DNA of 64,000 bases from Rhodococcus oxybenzonivorans (GCF_003130705.1 NZ_CP021354.1:3472001-3536000), one strand, 5' to 3'. Positions 27,791 to 37,535 are shown, counted from the stretch's first letter. Notes: a model not told the origin generated them from the letters alone. Numbers and translations: made by a program.

Positions 27791-28623
27791 ACCTCGTCGA
27801 GCGCGGCGATGAACGCCGCCGCAGCGGGAGGAAGGGGATCGGGTCGATGGACGAGACCGATGGTGCGCACCTCCCGCGGTGCGAGCGAGCGAACCACCAC
27901 CCCCGGCAGTTCGTGCTCGGCGACGCGCCGCGGCAGCAGCGTCGCCCCCGCACCCTGGACAACCAACTCCCACATCGACTGACGATGCGCACACTCGACT
28001 GCAACGTTGTGCACCGGCAGTCGTGGACGCGACCCGATCTCCACGATCATCGGAATATCGGCGAGCAGGTCGACCGGCACCGGATCGGGTAGTTCGATCG
28101 CCAGATCCGCGTGCAGCGCGAGCACGATCTCCTGCTCCCCCACCACCCGGAACCCGAGCCCCTGGTCGCCGACCAGCAGTTCGGTCAGCCCGAGGTCACA
28201 CTCACCCGACCGGACCGCGCGGCCCACGCCGTCGGGCACGTCCGCTGACACCGTGGACAGGAGCACCCGTGGGAACAGTCGATGAAACCGACCGACGAGA
28301 CGCGGGAGTGGATCGGCAGCAAGAGAATTGAGAACAGCCATAGTCAGCGTGCCGGACTGCACGTCGGCAACGTCCTGCACAGCCGCCCGCGCCCGCTCGA
28401 CATCGGCAAGGACCTGCCGCGCCGCATCAGCGAACGACGTGCCCGCCGGAGTGATCCGCAGCTTCCGTCCTCCACGGTCGAACAACTCAACGCCCAGATC
28501 TCGTTCGAGAGTGCGGATCGCCTGCGACAGCGACGGCTGCGCGATGAACAGCGCCCGCGCGGCCTCGGTGATACTGCCGTGATCGGCCACGGCGACGAGG
28601 TACTCGGCGTCCCGGATATCCAC
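27730..28623 (-). CDS. LysR-family transcriptional regulator
   Basis: A 297-aa LTTR with N-terminal DNA-binding region (EYLVAVADHGSITEAARALFIAQPSLSQAI) and a periplasmic-binding-protein-like effector domain. It is divergent from the aldehyde dehydrogenase / NDMA-type alcohol dehydrogenase pair at 28823, the usual position of a LysR activator relative to its target. The last codons overlap the convergent LysR gene. The inducer is unknown. Confidence 0.9.
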   Translation of the reverse strand: MDIRDAEYLVAVADHGSITEAARALFIAQPSLSQAIRTLERDLGVELFDRGGRKLRITPAGTSFADAARQVLADVERARAAVQDVADVQSGTLTMAVLNSLAADPLPRLVGRFHRLFPRVLLSTVSADVPDGVGRAVRSGECDLGLTELLVGDQGLGFRVVGEQEIVLALHADLAIELPDPVPVDLLADIPMIVEIGSRPRLPVHNVAVECAHRQSMWELVVQGAGATLLPRRVAEHELPGVVVRSLAPREVRTIGLVHRPDPLPPAAAAFIAALDEVQGASVSRNARPAGDSRASS

Positions 28624-28822
28624 CGGTCGAGTCTAGCGGCCGTGCAGTTCGCGAAGGTTACGCAGTTCGACGAGGCTGCCACGGCCGTCAGTCGTGTCTC
28701 GCGCGACGCCGAGCGAGCCCGGCCACGCCTGATAAACAAAGCGTCGCCCACGTTTTATATATTCTGCACTATGCACTCAAGTCGGTGGCGCGATCGGTCA
28801 CACAACCACTCGGAGGTAGCAG
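28624..28822. promoter_or_regulatory. Divergent promoter region, LysR / aldehyde dehydrogenase
   Basis: Contains an AT-rich island TTTTATATATTCT (28753-28765) followed by TGCACTATGCA (28764-28774), a small dyad that could be a LysR box. A GGAGGTAGC ribosome-binding site precedes the ATG at 28823. Confidence 0.4.
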
Positions 28823-30307
28823 ATGACATCGACTACCGGTGTTCAGGCATTGAAAGAACTCATCGAGCCGGAACGTCTGCTGATCGACGGTTCCTGGGTG
28901 CCCTCGGTCGAGGGTGCGTCGTTCCCGGCGATCGATCCCGGTACCGGAGAGCAGGTGGCCCGGGTTGCCGAGGGTTCCGAGGCTGACGTCGACTCCGCGG
29001 TGGCCGCCGCCCGCCGCTCCTTCGATGACGCCCGGTGGCTACGGTTGTCGGGCCTGCAACGGTCGGTGATTCTGTGGCGCATCGCCGAGACCCTGGAGAA
29101 CCGGACCGACGAACTCGCCGCACTGGAGAGCCTGGACGCGGGCATGCCCGTCTCGCAGGCACGCCTGATGGTCGGCGAGGCGATCGATCAGTTCCGGTAC
29201 TTCGCCGGGTGGGCCGACAAGGTCGAGGGCAAGAGCGTCGAAATCGGCCCCGCCGATATGCGTTTTCAGGGATACACCCGCAAGGAAGCGGTCGGGGTGG
29301 CGGCGCTGATCGTGCCGTGGAACGCGCCCATCGTCGCGATCGCACAGAAACTGGCCCCCGCGCTCGCCGCGGGGTGCTCGTGCGTGCTCAAACCGTCGGA
29401 GGAGGCGTCACTCACCGCGTTAGCTGTGGGCCGACTGGTCCTCGACGCGAGCCTGCCGCCCGGCGTCGTCAACGTCGTCACCGGATTCGGGCCCCGGGTC
29501 GGCGCTCCCCTCGCCGCGCACCCCGGCGTCGACAAGGTGAGCTTCACCGGGTCGACCCAGGTCGGCAGGCAGATCGTGCAGGCCGCCGCGGGCAACCTCA
29601 AGAAGGTCTCGCTCGAACTCGGCGGCAATTCGGCGATGATCGTGCTGCCGGATGCGGATCTCGATACCGTGATCCCCGGCGTCGGGATCGGGATCTTCTG
29701 GAACTCCGGCCAGATCTGCACGTCCGGCTCCCGGCTGTTCGTCCACCGCGACATCGCCGACGAGGTGGCCGACGGGGTCGCCGAATTCAGCCGAAACCTG
29801 AAGGTCGGTTACGGCGCCGACCCGGACGCCGATCTGGGCCCCCTCATCTCGCAGCGCCACCTCGACCGGGTGAACGGATACGTCGAGAGCGGGATCGCGG
29901 CCGGCGCCCGGGTTGTGCGCGGCGGCAGGCGAATCGGCGACAGAGGCTACTTCTACGAGCCGACCGTGGTGGTCGACGCCGACCCCTCGATGGCGATGAT
30001 CCGCGAGGAGATCTTCGGCCCGGTGCTCGGCGTCATGAAGTTCACCGACATCGACGCGGCGGTCGCCGCCGCCAACGACACCGAGTACGGCCTCGCCGGC
30101 AGCGTCTGGACGCGGGACGTCGCCCGCGCCCACTCGATCGCTCATCGGCTGCGGGCGAGCCGGATCGGCATCAACGTCCACCGCGCGGGCGGTGTGCAGA
30201 TGCCTGTCGGCGGTTACAAGCAGTCCGGCTGGGGCCGTGAGAACGGTGCCGAGGCGCTCACCGAGTACCTCGAGACGAAGTCCGTGGTCACCCGTCTCTC
30301 CGACTGA
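28823..30307 (+). CDS. NAD(P)-dependent aldehyde dehydrogenase
   Basis: A 494-aa ALDH with VPWNAP, FTGSTQVGRQ, LELGGNS and the catalytic cysteine C299 in NSGQICTS. The C-terminus PVGGYKQSGWGRE is normal. GGAGG precedes the start. The next gene, 37 bp on, is an NDMA-type alcohol dehydrogenase (frameshifted here), so the pair would take an alcohol to the acid. The divergent LysR gene is the likely regulator. The substrate is unknown. Confidence 0.92.
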   Translation: MTSTTGVQALKELIEPERLLIDGSWVPSVEGASFPAIDPGTGEQVARVAEGSEADVDSAVAAARRSFDDARWLRLSGLQRSVILWRIAETLENRTDELAALESLDAGMPVSQARLMVGEAIDQFRYFAGWADKVEGKSVEIGPADMRFQGYTRKEAVGVAALIVPWNAPIVAIAQKLAPALAAGCSCVLKPSEEASLTALAVGRLVLDASLPPGVVNVVTGFGPRVGAPLAAHPGVDKVSFTGSTQVGRQIVQAAAGNLKKVSLELGGNSAMIVLPDADLDTVIPGVGIGIFWNSGQICTSGSRLFVHRDIADEVADGVAEFSRNLKVGYGADPDADLGPLISQRHLDRVNGYVESGIAAGARVVRGGRRIGDRGYFYEPTVVVDADPSMAMIREEIFGPVLGVMKFTDIDAAVAAANDTEYGLAGSVWTRDVARAHSIAHRLRASRIGINVHRAGGVQMPVGGYKQSGWGRENGAEALTEYLETKSVVTRLSD

Positions 30308-30344
30308 CCCCAGAACATTCCATTCACCAACCCCAAGGAGAAGT

Positions 30345-31464
30345 ATGAAAACTCGCGGTGCCGTCATCCGTCATGTCCCCGGCGAACTCGAGGTGATCGA
30401 CCTCGAGGTGGAGGATCCCCGCGAGGACGAAGTCCAGGTCAAGCTCGTCGCGAGCGGCATGTGCCACTCCGACGACCACCACGTCACCGGGGACATTCCG
30501 GTCGGCATGTATCCGTTCACCCTCGGCCACGAAGGCGCAGGCATCGTCACGAAGGCCGCCCCCAACTACAAGGGCATCGAGGTCGGCGACCACGTCGTCT
30601 TCTCCGCGATTCCGTCGTGCGGCCACTGCCGCTGGTGTTCGAGCAACCTGCAGAGTCTTTGCAATCTCGCCGCCGGCATCCTCGCCGGACCGCGCTGGAC
30701 CGACGGCACGTTCCGGGTGCACACCACCGACGGGACGCCGGTCGGTCAGATGTGCGGCATCTCGACCTTCCTCGAAACCACCACGGTCTCCATCAACTCG
30801 GTGGTCAAGATCGACAAGGACATCCCCCTCGACAAGGCCTGCCTCGTCGGATGCGGGGTGAGCACCGGCTGGGGATCGGCCGTGAACCTCGGCAACGTCG
30901 AACCCGGGCACACCGTCATCGTCATGGGCATCGGCGGACTCGGCTCCGCCGCACTGCAGGGCGCCCGGCACGCCGGCACCTCGCACGTCATCGCCGTCGA
31001 CCCCGTCGCCTTCAAACGGGACAGCGCAAAGACGTTCGGCGCGACCCACGCCGTAGCGACCATCGAGGAGGCGGCTGAACTTCGCCAAACAGTCCACCGA
31101 CGGGCAGGGCGCGGATGCCCTCGTCATCACCGTCGGCGTGCTGGAGCCCGAACACGTAGCCCAGGCACTGGCCGCGGTCCGGAAGGCCGGCACCGTCGTC
31201 GTCACCGCGGTCGGCGAGCACTCCCGAGTTGGTCTGCCGATCCCGATCGCCGACCTGACGCTGTCCCAGAAGCGGCTGCAGGGATGCGTCTTCGGCTCGA
31301 CCAACGGCACCTGGGACGTCAACCGGCTGCTGAACATGTACAAGGCCGGCCAGCTCAACCTCGACGACATGATCACCCGCACCTACCGACTCGACGACAT
31401 CAACCAGGGATATCGGGACCTGATGGACGGCAAGAATATCCGCGGCGTCATCCTGTTCGACTGA
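30345..31464 (+). pseudogene. NDMA-dependent-type alcohol dehydrogenase, frameshifted
   Basis: Zinc MDR dehydrogenase of the type that keeps its nicotinamide bound and passes electrons to an artificial (NDMA) or mycofactocin acceptor. C40 and H62-E63 are the catalytic zinc ligands, cysteines 92, 95, 98 and 106 the structural ones, and CLVGCGVSTGWGSAV and GIGGLG follow. ATG 30345 has AAGGAG upstream. After THAVATIEEAAE the frame changes: one extra base near C31081 must be removed to continue FAKQSTDGQGADALVITVG up to the stop at 31464, giving about 372 aa. Otherwise the protein would run on with a nonsense arginine-rich tail. Recent pseudogene or sequence error. Confidence 0.85.
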
Positions 31465-31487
31465 GCGGACGAGCACTCGAGAGCGAT

Positions 31488-31516
31488 GGGCCGCCCGGGA
31501 AGATCCCGGGCGGCCC
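31488..31516. terminator. Bidirectional hairpin terminator
   Basis: A perfect 13-bp stem (31488-31500 and 31504-31516) with a 3-nt loop between the convergent alcohol dehydrogenase and MFS genes; it can serve both strands. Confidence 0.75.
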
Positions 31517-31521
31517 TTCGC

Positions 31522-32808
31522 TTACTCCGGAGCGACCAGCGTTCGGGGTTCCACGTTCGACGCCCCAGTCTCGACCGCACGGGTGACGCGCATGAGGGCC
31601 GCCGCCACCACCGCCGCCAGCACGAGAGGCACAATGACCGCGAGGTACATCGTGCGGGGCGTCATCACGCTGAGCGCATAACCGGCGACGATCGGCGACA
31701 GAATGGCTCCGCCGCGCGCGACGCCCATCATCGCGCCGTATCCCTTGGCGCGTGCGAGCACGGGGTAGACCGCCGTCGAAGTCGAGGTGTACCCGGACAG
31801 CGCCGCGTAGGTGCCGCCGCCGAGCAACCCGGCCATTGCCAGTGCGAACGGGCCCTGGAGCGTAAGCGCGAAACCCGCGATTGCCACGGCGGACACGACT
31901 GACGTGACGAGCGCGATCCGCGCCCCGGGAAACCGCAATCCGAACGCGCCGAACAAGCATCCCCCGACGACCGCACCGAAGCTGATCATGATGCCGGCGA
32001 GAGCGCCGCTGCCCGCGTCACCACTGGCGTCCTTGATGAGCTGCGGTGTCCAGGCGCTCACGAAGTAGTAGCCAGCCGTGAGCATCGAATACCCGAACGC
32101 CAAGAGCACGGTGCGAGATCGCAGCTCCCTGCCGAGAAGACGGGCCGCACCCCCCGGTGTGGCGACCACCGGATCGGACGGCTCCTTCGCACCCTTCCGC
32201 GCAAGAAAGTCCTCCGATTCGCGGAGGAACGCGGCGGTCACCACGAACGACAGGACTCCCAACGCCGACCCGATCCAGAACATGCCCTGCCATGCTCCAC
32301 CCGCCACCGAGAGGAGTCCCGCGCCGGCGAAGCCGGCGAGCATTGTGCCGATCGGGTACCCGATCATCACAAGTCCGAGCGCCACACTTCGACGGTTGGG
32401 CGGGACGGCTTCCTGGCACAAAACAATGATGACGACGCTGATGGTCCCGATCGCGATACCCGTGACGAACCGGGTCACGAGGAGCGTCGCGAAACCGGTA
32501 GAGAGCGCCGACGCCGCCAGTCCCAAGGTGTTCGCGGCCAGGCCGGCCAACAGGACGCGGCGTCGGCCGATGACATCCGCGAAGCGGGCGAGGCCGATCG
32601 CACCCACCGCCATACCGGCGAGCGCGGCGCTGATCAGATAGCCCTTCTGCGGATTGGTAGCAAACCCTTCCGGTAGGTGCGGCATCGCAAAACCCATCAC
32701 GAGGACGTCATAGCCGTCCAGCATGTTCAGGAACATACAGAAGAACACGGTCGCAAGCTGATACGGGCGCAAACCCGCCTTCGCCGTCCCATCCTTCGTA
32801 CTGGTCAT
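31522..32808 (-). CDS. AAHS-type MFS carrier for an organic or aromatic acid
   Basis: A 428-aa, 12-helix major facilitator. NMLDGYDVLVMGFAMP in helix 1 is the aromatic-acid:H+ symporter signature, and ARFADVIGRRRVLL is the loop 2-3 motif. It is closely similar in layout to the frameshifted carrier at 9483, so the two are paralogues. GAGAGGGACC precedes the ATG. Divergent from the GntR/FCD regulator with two AT-rich operator-like sites between them, so the regulator probably controls uptake. Confidence 0.9.
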   Translation of the reverse strand: MTSTKDGTAKAGLRPYQLATVFFCMFLNMLDGYDVLVMGFAMPHLPEGFATNPQKGYLISAALAGMAVGAIGLARFADVIGRRRVLLAGLAANTLGLAASALSTGFATLLVTRFVTGIAIGTISVVIIVLCQEAVPPNRRSVALGLVMIGYPIGTMLAGFAGAGLLSVAGGAWQGMFWIGSALGVLSFVVTAAFLRESEDFLARKGAKEPSDPVVATPGGAARLLGRELRSRTVLLAFGYSMLTAGYYFVSAWTPQLIKDASGDAGSGALAGIMISFGAVVGGCLFGAFGLRFPGARIALVTSVVSAVAIAGFALTLQGPFALAMAGLLGGGTYAALSGYTSTSTAVYPVLARAKGYGAMMGVARGGAILSPIVAGYALSVMTPRTMYLAVIVPLVLAAVVAAALMRVTRAVETGASNVEPRTLVAPE

Positions 32809-32906
32809 CAGGTCCCTCTCACTCGACTCGTCGACGTGTCCGCGCGCATGACCGATAGGAACGACCGACCCCCGCGGCGCATGCGATCTGGATCACAGTG
32901 GAGACA

Positions 32907-32919
32907 ATATATGATGCTC
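32907..32919 (+). promoter_or_regulatory. GTAYAT-K-ATGTAC-like operator
   Basis: ATATATGATGCTC, about 100 bp upstream of the MFS start and 190 bp before the GntR gene. It belongs to a recurrent near-palindrome also seen at 33064, 37409, 56463, 56531 and 58063. Confidence 0.45.
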
Positions 32920-33063
32920 TGTGGATTATGTCTACGGATCCAAGGACCTGGCCGCGGTTCGAACATCGGCTCGGGGAAAGGTGTCGCCAAAGGCGCGAAG
33001 TCTGCGACAGCGGCTGGCAGGTCAGCCTTGCCGGGCGCCGCGGTCACCGGGCGGGCGCGAATG

Positions 33064-33076
33064 GTACATTATGTCG
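33064..33076 (+). promoter_or_regulatory. GTAYAT-K-ATGTAC-like operator before gntR
   Basis: GTACATTATGTCG, with the core ACAT-T-ATGT symmetric, 32 bp before the GntR start. Its closeness to the start suggests autoregulation. Confidence 0.45.
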
Positions 33077-33107
33077 AGTCTCTGGATCCGGGAAGGTGCG
33101 ACCGACG

Positions 33108-33800
33108 ATGGCCCTGAATGACAGATCAAGGCGACAGCAACTTCCAGAGGAAGTTGCCACATACGTACGCGAGATGATCATTTCCGGCGAGGTGCGTGCA
33201 GGCGATTTCCTCCGCATCGAGCGGATCGCCGAAGCCGTGGGAGTCAGCACGACGCCCGTGCGAGAGGGACTCCTTGCGCTCCGGAGCGAAGGATTCGTCG
33301 AGATGGTTCCCCGGCGCGGCTTCGTCGTAGCCCCGTTCACGAAGCAAGACGTGCGCGACCTCTTCTGGGCACAGGCGCAGCTGGCCGGCGAACTGGCCGC
33401 CCGGGCCGCGAAGAACATCACACCCCAGCAGATCGTCGAGCTCGAAGGCATCCTTCAGCAGCACCAGGAGGCGATTGCCCAGGGCGACACGGAACGTATC
33501 GCCTCCCTCGGCCACGCGTTCCACCGCAAGATCAACCTGACCGCGGACTCTCCGCGCCTTGCGCGCCTCCTGGGCTCCGTCGTCACGAACCTTCCCAACC
33601 GCTTCTACGCCACCATCGAAGGCCACATCACCACCACGCAGGAGGAGCACCCCGTCCTCCTCGAGGCCCTGCGCAAGCACGCGGCCAAGAGAGCGAAAAC
33701 TCTCATGGAATCGCACATCCTGGACGGCGCAGATCACCTGATCGACGAACTGGAGCAGCGCGGGCTGTGGGATGCCGACGACGAGGCGAACGTAGGCTGA
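33108..33800 (+). CDS. GntR-family regulator, FCD subgroup
   Basis: About 230 aa. The winged helix-turn-helix (EEVATYVREMIISGEVRAG, then RIAEAVGVSTTPVREGLLALRSEGFV, MVPRRGFVV) is at the N-terminus; an all-helical FCD effector domain follows, with the metal-binding pattern expected (HAFHRKI, then two further histidines). ATG 33108 is chosen over longer openings because the helix-turn-helix starts soon after it and GGAAGG lies 12 bases upstream. It is divergent from the acid carrier and has two operator-like sites in front. Ligands of this family are usually small organic acids. Confidence 0.9.
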   Translation: MALNDRSRRQQLPEEVATYVREMIISGEVRAGDFLRIERIAEAVGVSTTPVREGLLALRSEGFVEMVPRRGFVVAPFTKQDVRDLFWAQAQLAGELAARAAKNITPQQIVELEGILQQHQEAIAQGDTERIASLGHAFHRKINLTADSPRLARLLGSVVTNLPNRFYATIEGHITTTQEEHPVLLEALRKHAAKRAKTLMESHILDGADHLIDELEQRGLWDADDEANVG

Positions 33801-33935
33801 TCCGAATCGCGCTCGATCTCGCTGAGCGAACCGGCCGGGATGGAAGAACCCCACCGCGTGCAACTCCGGGGCCGCCGAAACAACCGTCCGGCTCGACTCC
33901 ACCCGATACGATTTGGCGCCGAGGAGGAGATCATC

Positions 33936-35090
33936 ATGGTCGGCGAAGCGCGCAGGACACACCGTGACGTCTCCCCGCTCGAGCTCTTTTTCGATCTGGT
34001 CTTCGTACTGGCGATCGGTCAGCTCACGCACCATCTCGTCGAGCATCTGACGTGGCGTGGCGCAGCCGAGACTCTGGTGGCGCTTGTCGCGGTGTGCGGC
34101 GTCTGGGCATTTACCACCTTCGAGGTCACCCTGCTCGACATCGAGCACACCGCCACGAGGGCCGTCACGATCACGGTGATGGGCCTCGGCTTGTTCATGA
34201 ACGCCGGCATCGGACACGCATTCGACGACAGTCCGTGGCTCTTCGTGATGCCCATGCTGCTGGCCCTGGTCGGCCCCGCCGCCTACGCGGCTGCCACCGC
34301 CCCGACGTCCCGCTTGCGCACTCACTTCGTGCATGTGCTGATCTGGTTCGCCGTCTCGGCGCCGTTCTGGGTGGCCGGTGCCGCACTCGACCCGAAATGG
34401 CGTCTCTGGTGCTGGGCGGTGGCCGCGCTCATCGATCTCACCGGCACCTGGTTTGCACACCCCGTGCCGAGCGGCACGACGCGAACGCAGCAACTTCCAT
34501 TCGACGCCGAGCACATGCTCGAGCGCATGCGACTGTTCCTCATCATCCTGCTCGGCGAGACCGTACTGACTCTGGGACGTGTGATCGCAGCTCATCACTC
34601 CGATGCACTCACACTCGTACTTGCCGCGGGTTGCTTCGTCGCCCTCGTCTGCCTGTGGGCGGCATACTTCGGTCGTGCCGAACGGTTGGTGGAAAACCAC
34701 ATCGCCGTCACCGAGAATCCGATTCGATCCGTGCACATCGGGATCAACGTCATCTACGGCGTCGTCACCGGCCTCGTCATGTTCGCGGCAGGTAGCGAGT
34801 TGGTGCTCGCCCACATTGGTGACGCCCAAGCCGGTGTGGGCGGTGTGCTGATGCTCGCGGGTCCGGCGATCTACCTACTCTCACACGCAATCTACTTCCG
34901 CATCACCACCGGAACCGGGTGGGTCGCGCGCGCAGTGGGTGCCGCTCTTCTCGGTATGGCGGCGATCGCAGCGTATGTGCTACCGGCTTATGTCGTCGTC
35001 ATCATGCTGGTCGTCATCCTGCTCGTGCTGGCCATTCACTTGAACAAAGACACGAACCATGAGCCCATATCGAAACCTCTGCTCCCCTGA
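33936..35090 (+). CDS. Low-temperature-requirement A (LtrA) family membrane protein
   Basis: A 384-aa integral membrane protein with about ten or more hydrophobic helices. The N-terminal SPLELFFDLVFVLAIGQL segment and the later MRLFLIILLGETVL segment are the LtrA hallmarks. GAGGAGG precedes ATG 33936; the frame opens at 33840 but the better site is used. The cellular role of the family is poorly known (growth at low temperature in Listeria). It sits between the GntR gene and a strong terminator and shows no obvious link to the catabolic genes. Confidence 0.88.
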   Translation: MVGEARRTHRDVSPLELFFDLVFVLAIGQLTHHLVEHLTWRGAAETLVALVAVCGVWAFTTFEVTLLDIEHTATRAVTITVMGLGLFMNAGIGHAFDDSPWLFVMPMLLALVGPAAYAAATAPTSRLRTHFVHVLIWFAVSAPFWVAGAALDPKWRLWCWAVAALIDLTGTWFAHPVPSGTTRTQQLPFDAEHMLERMRLFLIILLGETVLTLGRVIAAHHSDALTLVLAAGCFVALVCLWAAYFGRAERLVENHIAVTENPIRSVHIGINVIYGVVTGLVMFAAGSELVLAHIGDAQAGVGGVLMLAGPAIYLLSHAIYFRITTGTGWVARAVGAALLGMAAIAAYVLPAYVVVIMLVVILLVLAIHLNKDTNHEPISKPLLP

Positions 35091-35119
35091 CTGATTCGTG
35101 ATTCGGAGGGACGTGCGTC

Positions 35120-35151
35120 GAAGCCCCGCATCCGAAAGGATGCGGGGCTTC
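35120..35151. terminator. Hairpin terminator between ltrA-like and citE-like genes
   Basis: A perfect 14-bp stem (35120-35133 and 35138-35151) with a GAAA tetraloop, between two convergent genes. Confidence 0.8.
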
Positions 35152-35176
35152 ACCAGTCGGCTGCCGCCGGGCCCCG

Positions 35177-36070
35177 TCAGGCGTATGCCGCGATGGCTTC
35201 CGCCTGCTCGATGATGCCCTCGGCGGTCTTCACGTGTGCGATATCGATGTGCTGCCCTTCGAAGTCGACGGCCGCACTGCCTGCCGCCTCGGCCACCTTG
35301 AACGCCTCGATCATGCGGCGGTAGAAGTCCACCTGATCGGCGGACGGCGTGAACACCTCGTTGGCAATGGCGATGTGTGAGGGGTGAATGCACACCATGC
35401 CGCGATATCCGAGCTGCTTGTTGTCCAGGCAGAACTGCCGGGCACCGTCGAGGTCCTTGATGTCCTGCCACACGCCGGCAACGGGGTGGTGCAGGCCGGC
35501 CGCGCGGGCTGCGAGAACGATTCGGCTCCGGAGGTACAGCGTCTCCAGGCCGGCCGGGGTGAATTCGAACCCCAGCTCGCGGCCTACGTCCGCGCTGGGT
35601 CCCGTGGCGCCCAGCAGGCTGCTGATGCGCGGGGTGGCGGCGGCCATCTCCTCGCAGTGCGCCATCGAGACCGCCGTCTCGTAGCTCACGATCAGCCCCA
35701 CGCTGCCGGCTTCGAGGCCTTCCCGTGCTTCGATGTGTGACACCACCGCATCGATACGCACCAGTTCCTCGGCGTCGAAAACCTTGGGCAGGAACAGGCC
35801 GGCCAGACCCGGCCGGATCACAGCCTCGAGGTCCTTGCCCTGTATTCCGGACACGGACGCGTTGGGCCGCACCCACAGGTCGGCGCGAACACCGTCGGCA
35901 TGCAGACGGCCGATGGTGTCGGCGACAACCAGACGCGCCTCGTCCTTGTCTGCGGCGGGCACCGAGTCCTCCAGGTCCAGGATCAGGGCGTCGGCACCAG
36001 AGGCGAGACCCTTGTCGGCCCAGCTCGGCTTGTGTCCGGGCACAAACAGCATGGAACGGTACGGTTTCAT
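35177..36070 (-). CDS. CitE-like acyl-CoA lyase (HpcH/HpaI family)
   Basis: A 297-aa TIM-barrel lyase. RSMLFVPGHKPSWADKG, LILDLEDSVP (Mg and acid residues), WVRPNA and LPKV are family motifs, and a C-terminal QHIDIAHVKTAEGIIEQA is found in malyl/citramalyl-CoA lyase relatives. ATG 36070 has GAGGAG five bases upstream; GTG 36076 is too close to it. It follows a family III CoA-transferase by 33 bp. Together they suggest activation of a dicarboxylate, then cleavage of a hydroxyacyl-CoA to acetyl-CoA or pyruvate/glyoxylate. Which of these cannot be decided here. Confidence 0.85.
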   Translation of the reverse strand: MKPYRSMLFVPGHKPSWADKGLASGADALILDLEDSVPAADKDEARLVVADTIGRLHADGVRADLWVRPNASVSGIQGKDLEAVIRPGLAGLFLPKVFDAEELVRIDAVVSHIEAREGLEAGSVGLIVSYETAVSMAHCEEMAAATPRISSLLGATGPSADVGRELGFEFTPAGLETLYLRSRIVLAARAAGLHHPVAGVWQDIKDLDGARQFCLDNKQLGYRGMVCIHPSHIAIANEVFTPSADQVDFYRRMIEAFKVAEAAGSAAVDFEGQHIDIAHVKTAEGIIEQAEAIAAYA

Positions 36071-36103
36071 GAACACTCCTCAGGGATATGCGAATTCAGC
36101 GAA

Positions 36104-37279
36104 TCAGGACTCGTCGGCGAACAAGACGCCGGACTCGATTAGTGCGTCGATCTTCTCGGCGGGAAGCACCTCGCTCGCCACGGCTCGGGTGTCGGAGCCG
36201 ACCCTGGGGGCGCGGGCCCCGCGGTCCGGCCGCTCACCGTCGAAGGTCCATGGCGGGCGGATCAGTGGCAAACCGTCTGGCTGCCACTCGACCAGCTTCA
36301 GGTGCTCGACCTGCTCGTGCTCCAAGTAGCCGGTCATCGACAGGACGGGCGCGAACGGCACGTCGGCCTCGGTGAGGACCTTCTCCCAGTAGTCCTTCGC
36401 CTGCTTGGCGAACTCCGCCTCGACGATCGGCACAAGCTCGAAGTAGTTCGATTCCCGCGGGCGGTACTCGGCGAACCGCGGGTCCTCGGTCAGGTCCATC
36501 CGGTCCATGGCGCGGCACAGCGCGTGCCAGAACTTCTGCGACGACGACAGGTGAACAGCGAGGTACTCGCCGGTCGATGTGGGGACGCAGAAGTTCTGTG
36601 CCTGGGGGTGCCTGCTTGTGCGGGCCGGGTTCTTGCCGAGTTCGAAGGATTGGGTGATGCCGTCGACGGTGAGCGCGCTGACCGCCTCCATGATCGACGT
36701 CTCCATCCGCTGCGGCTTGCCGGTCTTCAGCCGCCCGACCAGGGCCGCGAGGACGCCGGTGGCGGTGCTCAGGCCCGTGACGAGGTCTGCGCTCAAGCCA
36801 CCGGCCAGTTGAGGGTGGTCGCCGTCGCTGAACAGCGAGTACAGACCGCCGAATGCGTGGCCGATAGTGTCGTAGGCGGGGCGGTTGGCCAGCGGGCCAC
36901 CGGCACCGAACCCGGTGACGGAGCCGTAGACGATGTCGGGACGGAGCGCGCGGCAGTCCTCGGGACCCAGTCCCATCGCCGCCACCTTGCCCGGGCGCAA
37001 ATTCTCGAGTACCACGTCGAAGTGCGGTATGAGCGCCTTGACCAAGGCGACGCCCTCTGCCGACTTCAGGTCGACCGACAGACTGCGTTTCCCGGTGTTG
37101 TACTGCCGGAAGTATGGGCTGCCGTCATTCTGGTGCCGCCGGAAGTCCTCGCCCACTACCGGGCGCTCGACCTTGACCACCTCGGCGCCGAGCGCGCACA
37201 GCATCGACGTCCCGAACGGGAGCGCAATATACCCCCCGATCTCGAGTATCCGAATACCCTCGAGTGGCTTGTGCTGCAT
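36104..37279 (-). CDS. Family III CoA-transferase (CaiB/BaiF)
   Basis: A 391-aa CoA-transferase. LEIGGYIALPFGTSMLCALGAEVVKVERP is the N-terminal signature, LSVDLKSAEG and LRPGKVAAMGLGPEDCRALRP follow, and the expected catalytic aspartate is in LSADLVTGLS. GGTGAGG precedes the ATG. First gene of a two-gene operon with the CitE-like lyase. The AT-rich stretch CAAATATTATATATAG (37303-37318) lies just upstream. In the itaconate route of Pseudomonas the same two families appear as Ict and Ccl; equating them is only a hypothesis. Confidence 0.88.
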   Translation of the reverse strand: MQHKPLEGIRILEIGGYIALPFGTSMLCALGAEVVKVERPVVGEDFRRHQNDGSPYFRQYNTGKRSLSVDLKSAEGVALVKALIPHFDVVLENLRPGKVAAMGLGPEDCRALRPDIVYGSVTGFGAGGPLANRPAYDTIGHAFGGLYSLFSDGDHPQLAGGLSADLVTGLSTATGVLAALVGRLKTGKPQRMETSIMEAVSALTVDGITQSFELGKNPARTSRHPQAQNFCVPTSTGEYLAVHLSSSQKFWHALCRAMDRMDLTEDPRFAEYRPRESNYFELVPIVEAEFAKQAKDYWEKVLTEADVPFAPVLSMTGYLEHEQVEHLKLVEWQPDGLPLIRPPWTFDGERPDRGARAPRVGSDTRAVASEVLPAEKIDALIESGVLFADES

Positions 37280-37408
37280 GTTGCCTCACCTTCGTGTCAG
37301 TTCAAATATTATATATAGTCACTACGGAGGTCAAGCCTTAACCGGACCATAACGGGCTATTGCGGACCTACGCCACGAGAGACGGCACTGGCGTTTCATC
37401 GATTGTCG

Positions 37409-37421
37409 GAACATAATATAC
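37409..37421 (-). promoter_or_regulatory. GTAYAT-K-ATGTAC-like operator
   Basis: On the minus strand GTATATTATGTTC. It lies in the divergent region between the CoA-transferase and aldehyde dehydrogenase genes, about 115 bp before the latter. On the plus strand TATACT (37417-37422) overlaps it and could be a -10 box. Confidence 0.45.
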
Positions 37422-37535
37422 TTTACATGGTGCAGCCCACGTATCGAGCCGAAGACCGTCGTCCAGGCTGGACAGACGACTCCCACCCAAGATGCGGGCA
37501 CGTCTATGACGAAGCGAATGCGAAGGAGCGGCACA

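Noticed and set aside
28753..28765. AT-rich island before the 28823 aldehyde dehydrogenase as a further GTAYAT-K-ATGTAC site
   Set aside because: It shares only the TATAT core; the flanking half-sites are missing, so it is more likely a -10 region.
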